From positions 1 to 64,000 of the forward strand of contig NZ_JAFWFN010000025.1 in assembly GCF_017515565.1 (NCBI RefSeq): a DNA stretch of 64,000 bases. Reading direction: 5' to 3'. A model generated the notes under the pieces. That model worked only from the letters and a program-made list of their open reading frames with translations. It was not told where the DNA came from and did no database searches. Both the position numbers and the translations under genes were made by a program. This DNA is from Halomonas sp. (GTDB lineage: Bacteria; Pseudomonadota; Gammaproteobacteria; Pseudomonadales; Halomonadaceae). Below are positions 59,374 to 64,000 of this stretch, piece by piece (position 1 is the first letter of the stretch; each line of letters begins with the position of its first letter).

Positions 59374-62106
59374 ATGATTAATAATTTGTTACGTAAAGTA
59401 GTTGGCTCCAAAAACGATCGCGAAGTAAAGCGCATGCATAAAAATGTGCTTAATGTGAATAAGTTAGAAGCAGAGCTGGAAGGGTTAAGCGATGCCGATC
59501 TGCAGGGTAAAACGGCGCTTCTGCGTCAACGGCTAAGCGATGGTGAAACGCTCGACAGCCTGCTGCCTGAGGCCTTTGCGGTAGTGCGCGAAGCGAGCAA
59601 GCGGGTAATGGGCATGCGTCATTTTGATGTGCAAATGGTCGGTGGTTTGACGCTGCACCGCGGGCGCATTGCGGAAATGAAAACCGGCGAGGGTAAAACG
59701 CTGGTAGCGACCCTGGCGGTTTATTTAAACGCACTACCTGAGAAGGGTGTGCACGTTGTTACCGTGAATGATTATCTGGCGCGCCGGGATGCTGAGTGGA
59801 TGCGTCCGTTGTATGAGTTTTTGGGCCTCTCCATCGGCGTGATTTTTGCGGGTCAAAGTGGTGAAGAGAAACGCCATGCCTACCAGTGTGACATCACCTA
59901 CGGCACCAACAACGAGTTTGGTTTTGATTACCTGCGCGACAATATGGCGTTCGCGCTTGAGGATAAAGTACAGCGCGGCCTGCATTACGCCATTGTCGAT
60001 GAGGTTGATTCAATTCTCATAGATGAAGCGCGTACACCACTGATCATTTCTGGCGCGGTCGATGAAAATACCGACCTTTATGGCGTCGTAAACCGTCTTG
60101 CCCAGCAATTGGAAAAAGGCGAGGTCTTAGAAGATGAAGAGGCCACTGTAACTGGCGATTTTCTGTTAGATGAGAAGCAGAAACAGGTTGAGCTCACCGA
60201 GCAGGGCCATAACAAAGTAGAAGCCTTGATGCGCGCTGAGGGGTTGCTGGGTGAAGAGGACTCACTTTACGCTGCGCAAAATCTTAATCTTCTACAGCAC
60301 ATGCACTCTGCCCTAAGGGCTCGCCACCTTTATCACCCCGACGTTGATTATATTGTCGCTGAAGACCAAGTTGTTATTGTCGATGAGCATACCGGTCGCA
60401 CAATGCCGGGCCGCCGCTGGTCTGAGGGGCTTCACCAGGCCGTTGAAGCCAAAGAGGGCGTTACCGTTCAGCGCGAAAGCCAAACGCTTGCATCCACTAC
60501 CTTTCAGAACTATTTCCGCCTTTATGAAAAACTGGCGGGTATGACGGGTACGGCCGATACAGAAGCCTTTGAGTTTCGTCAGATATATGGCCTAGACGTG
60601 ATAGTGATTCCGACTAATCGTGTGCTAGCTCGTAAAGATCTGAATGACCTTGTCTTTCTTAGTGCGGAAGAGAAGTACGAAGCCATTATTAAGGATGTTA
60701 AAGCCGAAACAGAAGCCGGTCGGCCCGTGCTGGTAGGTACCGCTTCAATTGAAACCTCTGAGTTTCTTGCCCGCTTAATGCGCGAGGCGGGGCTGAAATT
60801 TAATGTCTTGAACGCCAAGCAGCACCAGAGCGAAGCGGAAATCATTGCCCAGGCAGGGCGTCCAGGGGCGATTACTATCGCCACCAACATGGCCGGGCGT
60901 GGTACCGATATTATGTTGGGGGGTAACTGGGAAGCAGAGGCAGCGAAGCTGCAAAACCCTACCCAGGAACAAATTGACGCCTTAAAAGCTGAGTGGCAAA
61001 AGCGCCATGATGGCGTTTTACAAGCGGGCGGTTTGCACGTAGTAGGTTCCGAGCGTCACGAATCACGCCGCATTGACAACCAGCTGCGTGGCCGTGCCGG
61101 TCGTCAGGGTGACCCAGGCTCCACACGTTTCTTCCTCTCCTTGGAAGATAGCCTGATGCGGCTGTTTGGCTCTGACCGAGTCAAGCGGTTGATGCAGGCG
61201 CTAGGCTTAGAACGGGGCGAAGCCATTGAGCATAAAATGGTTTCCAACGCCGTTGAGCGTGCTCAGAAAAAGGTGGAAGGGCATAACTTTGATATTCGTA
61301 AGCAGCTGCTTGAATACGATGATGTGGCCAACGACCAGCGTCGTGTCATATATGATCAGCGTAATGAAGTTCTGGCGTCTGAAGATATCTCTGATGCAGT
61401 GCTGGGTATTCGTGAAGAGGTCATGGAAGAAGCGATCAGCGATTTTGTGCCGCCGCAAAGTTTGGTGGAGCAGTGGGATCTGCCGGGTTTAGAAGCGCAC
61501 CTGAAGACAGAGTTTAATCTTGATGCAGCGGTGGTGCAGTGGTCAGCAGAAGATGAGCGACTCAGTGAAGAGAAGCTCCGTGAGCGCCTCCAAACCATGC
61601 ACCGCGAAGCTTATGAAGCAAAAGTTGAGGCAGCAGGCGCTGCGTTGATTCGTCGCTTTGAGAAGCAGGTGATGCTGCAGGTGCTGGATACTCGCTGGAA
61701 AGAGCATCTTCAGTCGATGGATCATCTGCGCCGTGGTATCCACCTGCGCGGCTACGCTCAGAAGAATCCTAAGCAGGAGTACAAGCGTGAATCGTTTGAG
61801 CTGTTCCAAAATCTGCTAACCAACATAAAAGCAGACGTCACGCGCATTCTAAGCCATGTACAGGTTCGCCAGCCTGAAGAGGTTGATGCCCTAGAGCAGA
61901 AGCGCCGTGAAGAGTTAGCCCGTGAAAAAGCTACCGCGGACAGCCGACACGACGAGCCCGCAACGCAAAATAGCGAGGGCGCTCAGGAGCTACCTGGCGC
62001 TGACGGCCGCCCGCTGCGTCGGGAAGGGCCCAAAGTGGGTCGCAACGACCCATGTAGCTGTGGTTCAGGCAAAAAATATAAGCAGTGCTGCGGTAAGTTA
62101 AGCTAA
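59374..62106 (+). CDS. secA: SecA preprotein translocase ATPase
   Basis: Motor ATPase that drives proteins through SecYEG. The 910 residues (E. coli 901) contain Walker [14 protein letters not shown] near residue 105, the DEVDS Walker B ([19 protein letters not shown]), the helicase motif [16 protein letters not shown], and [13 protein letters not shown]. The preprotein-binding domain and helical scaffold follow. The C-terminal zinc SecB-binding tail is intact ([19 protein letters not shown]). The ribosome binding site is weak (GGAA), which would suit control by the upstream small gene. argJ follows after 38 bases. Confidence 0.97.
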   Translation: MINNLLRKVVGSKNDREVKRMHKNVLNVNKLEAELEGLSDADLQGKTALLRQRLSDGETLDSLLPEAFAVVREASKRVMGMRHFDVQMVGGLTLHRGRIAEMKTGEGKTLVATLAVYLNALPEKGVHVVTVNDYLARRDAEWMRPLYEFLGLSIGVIFAGQSGEEKRHAYQCDITYGTNNEFGFDYLRDNMAFALEDKVQRGLHYAIVDEVDSILIDEARTPLIISGAVDENTDLYGVVNRLAQQLEKGEVLEDEEATVTGDFLLDEKQKQVELTEQGHNKVEALMRAEGLLGEEDSLYAAQNLNLLQHMHSALRARHLYHPDVDYIVAEDQVVIVDEHTGRTMPGRRWSEGLHQAVEAKEGVTVQRESQTLASTTFQNYFRLYEKLAGMTGTADTEAFEFRQIYGLDVIVIPTNRVLARKDLNDLVFLSAEEKYEAIIKDVKAETEAGRPVLVGTASIETSEFLARLMREAGLKFNVLNAKQHQSEAEIIAQAGRPGAITIATNMAGRGTDIMLGGNWEAEAAKLQNPTQEQIDALKAEWQKRHDGVLQAGGLHVVGSERHESRRIDNQLRGRAGRQGDPGSTRFFLSLEDSLMRLFGSDRVKRLMQALGLERGEAIEHKMVSNAVERAQKKVEGHNFDIRKQLLEYDDVANDQRRVIYDQRNEVLASEDISDAVLGIREEVMEEAISDFVPPQSLVEQWDLPGLEAHLKTEFNLDAAVVQWSAEDERLSEEKLRERLQTMHREAYEAKVEAAGAALIRRFEKQVMLQVLDTRWKEHLQSMDHLRRGIHLRGYAQKNPKQEYKRESFELFQNLLTNIKADVTRILSHVQVRQPEEVDALEQKRREELAREKATADSRHDEPATQNSEGAQELPGADGRPLRREGPKVGRNDPCSCGSGKKYKQCCGKLS

Positions 62107-62144
62107 TCGCTCAGCTCTCTTGAGCTAATGTGAAGGAGAAAATT

Positions 62145-63374
62145 ATGGCGGTGGGAAAAGTTCCCTTTCCTGAGCTACCCCCTATAAAGGGGGTACGCCT
62201 AGGCACTGCAATGGCGGGTATTAAGAAACCGAATCGCCGTGACGCGGTGGTGATTGAGCTGCCTGAGTCCGCCACTGTCGCTGGGGTTTTTACTCGAAAT
62301 GCATTCTGTGCAGCACCCGTAGCGGTGGCTAAAGCACATATAGCGCGCTGTTTAAGTGAAGGCATAGCGCCACGTTACTGGCTAATCAATACCGGTAACG
62401 CCAATGCTGGAACGGGTGAAGCGGGCTTGCAGGATGCCTATGCAAGCTGCGCCGCCTTAGCATCGCAGCTGGGTGTGGCAGAAAGCCAAGTACTGCCTTT
62501 CTCAACAGGGGTGATTGGTGAGCCGCTGCCCATGGAGCGTTTATTGGCAGGTTTGCCAGATGCTGTCAGTTCACTCGCTGATTCCAGCCTCGCATGGCAG
62601 CACGCAGGGGAGGGGATACTAACCACGGACACCCGTGCGAAAGGCGCTACGGTGACTGTGGCCATTGGTCAACAGCAGGTTACGATTAACGGTATTACCA
62701 AAGGCTCCGGCATGATTAAGCCTAATATGGCTACCATGCTGGGCTTTGTGGTCACCGATGCTGCTATAGAGCAAACGCTTCTCGAAACACTGCTGCGCGA
62801 AACTGTTGATCGTTCGTTTAACTGTATTACCGTCGATAGCGATACGTCGACCAATGATGCCTGCATGCTGGCGGCGACAGGCAGCGGTGCGCGTATCGAA
62901 AGCGATGAGCACATTGCGGTATTTCGTAACGCGCTACAGCGTGTGATGACTGAGCTTGCCCAGGCAATTATTCGTGATGGGGAAGGGGCGACAAAGTTCA
63001 TCACACTGCAGGTTAACGGTGCTGCGACCCGTCAAGAAGCACTGGACGTGGCGTTTACCGTTGCGCACTCACCGTTGGTCAAAACCGCGTTGTATGCCTC
63101 TGATGCTAACTGGGGGCGCATTTTGGCCGCAGTAGGCCGGGCGCCCATTGAAGCGTTTGATGTTAATCGCGTTGTAATTGACCTTGATGACGTGCGGTTG
63201 GTTGAGAGCGGTGGTCGTGCGACCAGCTACACAGAAGCAGCAGGTAGTGCGGTGATGGCGCAGGAGGAAATTACTATCCGGATCAACTTAGGGCGGGGAG
63301 AAGAGAGTGCCACGGTATGGACCTCCGACCTTTCTCATGAGTATGTGACCATCAACGCAGATTACCGCAGCTAG
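62145..63374 (+). CDS. argJ: ArgJ, bifunctional ornithine acetyltransferase / N-acetylglutamate synthase
   Basis: Transfers acetyl from N-acetylornithine to glutamate in the cyclic arginine pathway. ArgJ self-cleaves at a conserved Ala-Thr bond; the motif KGSGMIKPNMATMLGF contains it, with Thr the nucleophile of the beta chain. The ATG at 62145 has a GAAGGAG site and gives 409 residues; a start five codons upstream overlaps this site. The secA-argJ-nudix order matches Pseudomonas. The monofunctional or bifunctional type cannot be told from sequence by eye. Confidence 0.95.
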   Translation: MAVGKVPFPELPPIKGVRLGTAMAGIKKPNRRDAVVIELPESATVAGVFTRNAFCAAPVAVAKAHIARCLSEGIAPRYWLINTGNANAGTGEAGLQDAYASCAALASQLGVAESQVLPFSTGVIGEPLPMERLLAGLPDAVSSLADSSLAWQHAGEGILTTDTRAKGATVTVAIGQQQVTINGITKGSGMIKPNMATMLGFVVTDAAIEQTLLETLLRETVDRSFNCITVDSDTSTNDACMLAATGSGARIESDEHIAVFRNALQRVMTELAQAIIRDGEGATKFITLQVNGAATRQEALDVAFTVAHSPLVKTALYASDANWGRILAAVGRAPIEAFDVNRVVIDLDDVRLVESGGRATSYTEAAGSAVMAQEEITIRINLGRGEESATVWTSDLSHEYVTINADYRS

Positions 63375-63406
63375 CCTCAGTAGTAGGGGGCTAATGCAGC
63401 GATACA

Positions 63407-63432
63407 GCGCCGTCTTTAATGAGGGCGGCGCG
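63407..63432 (+). other. Hairpin between argJ and the Nudix gene
   Basis: GCGCCGTC (63407-63414) pairs with GGCGGCGC (63425-63432), including one G-U pair, around ten bases. No T tract follows. It lies about 20 bases upstream of the Nudix-ThiE start and could be a weak terminator or leader structure. Confidence 0.35.
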
Positions 63433-63452
63433 CACAAAGTGGATAAGACGTA

Positions 63453-64000
63453 ATGAGTGTAATGGTAAAACGACGAGTTCATGTCGCGGCGGCTGCAATG
63501 ATCAGCGCCGATCAAAAGCAAGTGTTAATAGCGCGTCGGCCTTCAAACGTCGACCACGGCGGCCTGTGGGAATTTCCCGGCGGCAAGCTGGCGCCCTATG
63601 AAACGGGGCTGGAAGGGCTTAAGCGTGAGCTACATGAAGAGCTAGGCGTTGAAATTGTACGCGCTCGGCCGCTGATTCGTATTCATCACGAGTATCCTGA
63701 TAAGCATATCCTGCTAGATGTTTGGCAGGTTCAGGAGTTTGCCGGCGAACCCTTTGGGCGCGAAGGTCAGGCGGTGCGCTGGGTGCCCATGGAAGAGTTG
63801 GCTAACTACCCCTTCCCTGCGGCTAATCTGCCGATTTTACGGGCGGTCATGCTGCCCACCGACTATTTAATTACCGGTGAAGAGGCAGATGAAGAGCGCT
63901 TTGAGGCGCTTTTAGAGCGTGCGCTACGAGAAGATGGCATACGCCTTGTTCAGCTGCGTGCCAAGGGGCTAGATAAAGCCGCTTACCTCGCACGGGCAGA
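63453..64000 (+). CDS. Nudix hydrolase / ThiE-like fusion protein (5' part only)
   Basis: Runs off the window after about 182 codons. The first 130 residues are a MutT-like Nudix domain with a complete Nudix box: GKLAPYETGLEGLKRELHEELGV fits Gx5Ex7REUxEExGU (shown here as pattern; residues about 44-66). From about residue 135 the sequence YLITGEEADEERFEALLERA and IRLVQLRAKGLDKAAYLARA resembles the start of a thiamine-phosphate synthase (ThiE) domain, where QLR is conserved. Such MutT-ThiE fusions occur in Pseudomonas and Halomonas next to argJ. The product may clean oxidised nucleotides; the role of the ThiE part is not known. Confidence 0.85.
   Translation, partial: MSVMVKRRVHVAAAAMISADQKQVLIARRPSNVDHGGLWEFPGGKLAPYETGLEGLKRELHEELGVEIVRARPLIRIHHEYPDKHILLDVWQVQEFAGEPFGREGQAVRWVPMEELANYPFPAANLPILRAVMLPTDYLITGEEADEERFEALLERALREDGIRLVQLRAKGLDKAAYLARA

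Overview
The window is a dense run of housekeeping genes from a gammaproteobacterium. Gene order follows the Pseudomonas/Oceanospirillales arrangement: gatC|mreBCD-maf-rng-yhdP-tldD; lptCAB-rpoN-hpf-ptsN-rapZ-npr; mlaFEDCB-ibaG-murA-hisGD-algW; rplM-rpsI-petABC-sspAB; rsmI-rnpB-dcw cluster-lpxC-secA-argJ-nudix/thiE. The moderate GC (mid-50s by eye, not counted), a DNPR motif in MurE (meso-DAP peptidoglycan), the LPS genes, the short HisG and the nitrogen PTS genes fit a Halomonas-like member of the Halomonadaceae. This assignment is inferred from synteny and protein character, with no database search. I see no mobile element, CRISPR array, tRNA or rRNA.

Layout. 1-2.7 kb: the start of gatC on the minus strand, then the cell-shape genes mreBCD. 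2.8-12.3 kb: maf, rng, the AsmA-like giant yhdP, tldD and pmbA, with darP (yjgA) on the opposite strand. 12.3-19.4 kb (minus strand): KDO synthesis and LPS export (kdsD, kdsC, lptC, lptA, lptB) run into rpoN, hpf, ptsN, rapZ and npr. 19.5-26.5 kb: the mla phospholipid-transport operon, ibaG, murA, hisG and hisD. 26.5-30.7 kb: an AlgW/DegS periplasmic protease, a Nif3-like protein, zapG and zapE. 30.7-35.9 kb: ribosomal proteins L13 and S9, the cytochrome bc1 complex (petABC), sspA and sspB. 36-40 kb: dolP, diaA, yraN, lpoA (minus) and rsmI (plus). 40.1-58.2 kb: rnpB, then the division and cell-wall cluster rsmH-ftsL-ftsI-murE-murF-mraY-murD-ftsW-murG-murC-ddlB-ftsQ-ftsA-ftsZ, then lpxC. 58.3-64 kb: a DciA-like gene (minus), a small exported basic protein, secA, argJ and the first part of a Nudix-ThiE fusion that runs off the window.

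Most of these genes build or maintain the envelope: peptidoglycan precursors and septal synthesis (mur, fts, mraY, ddlB, lpoA), rod shape (mre), LPS (kds, lpt, lpxC), phospholipid balance (mla, yhdP), protein export (secA) and envelope stress (algW, dolP). Many neighbouring genes overlap by 1-4 bases (ATGA, GTGA or TAATG), which suggests translational coupling.

The most interesting candidates are small or non-coding. A 122-residue exported basic protein directly upstream of secA ends in an Arg-Gly-Pro-Pro motif, in the position and shape of a SecM-type arrest peptide. A 93-nt cloverleaf-like inverted-repeat element lies between kdsD and mlaF. A 312-bp structured gap separates ftsQ from ftsA. 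Three copies of one 9-mer lie in the ftsZ-lpxC gap. mraZ is absent from the head of the dcw cluster.
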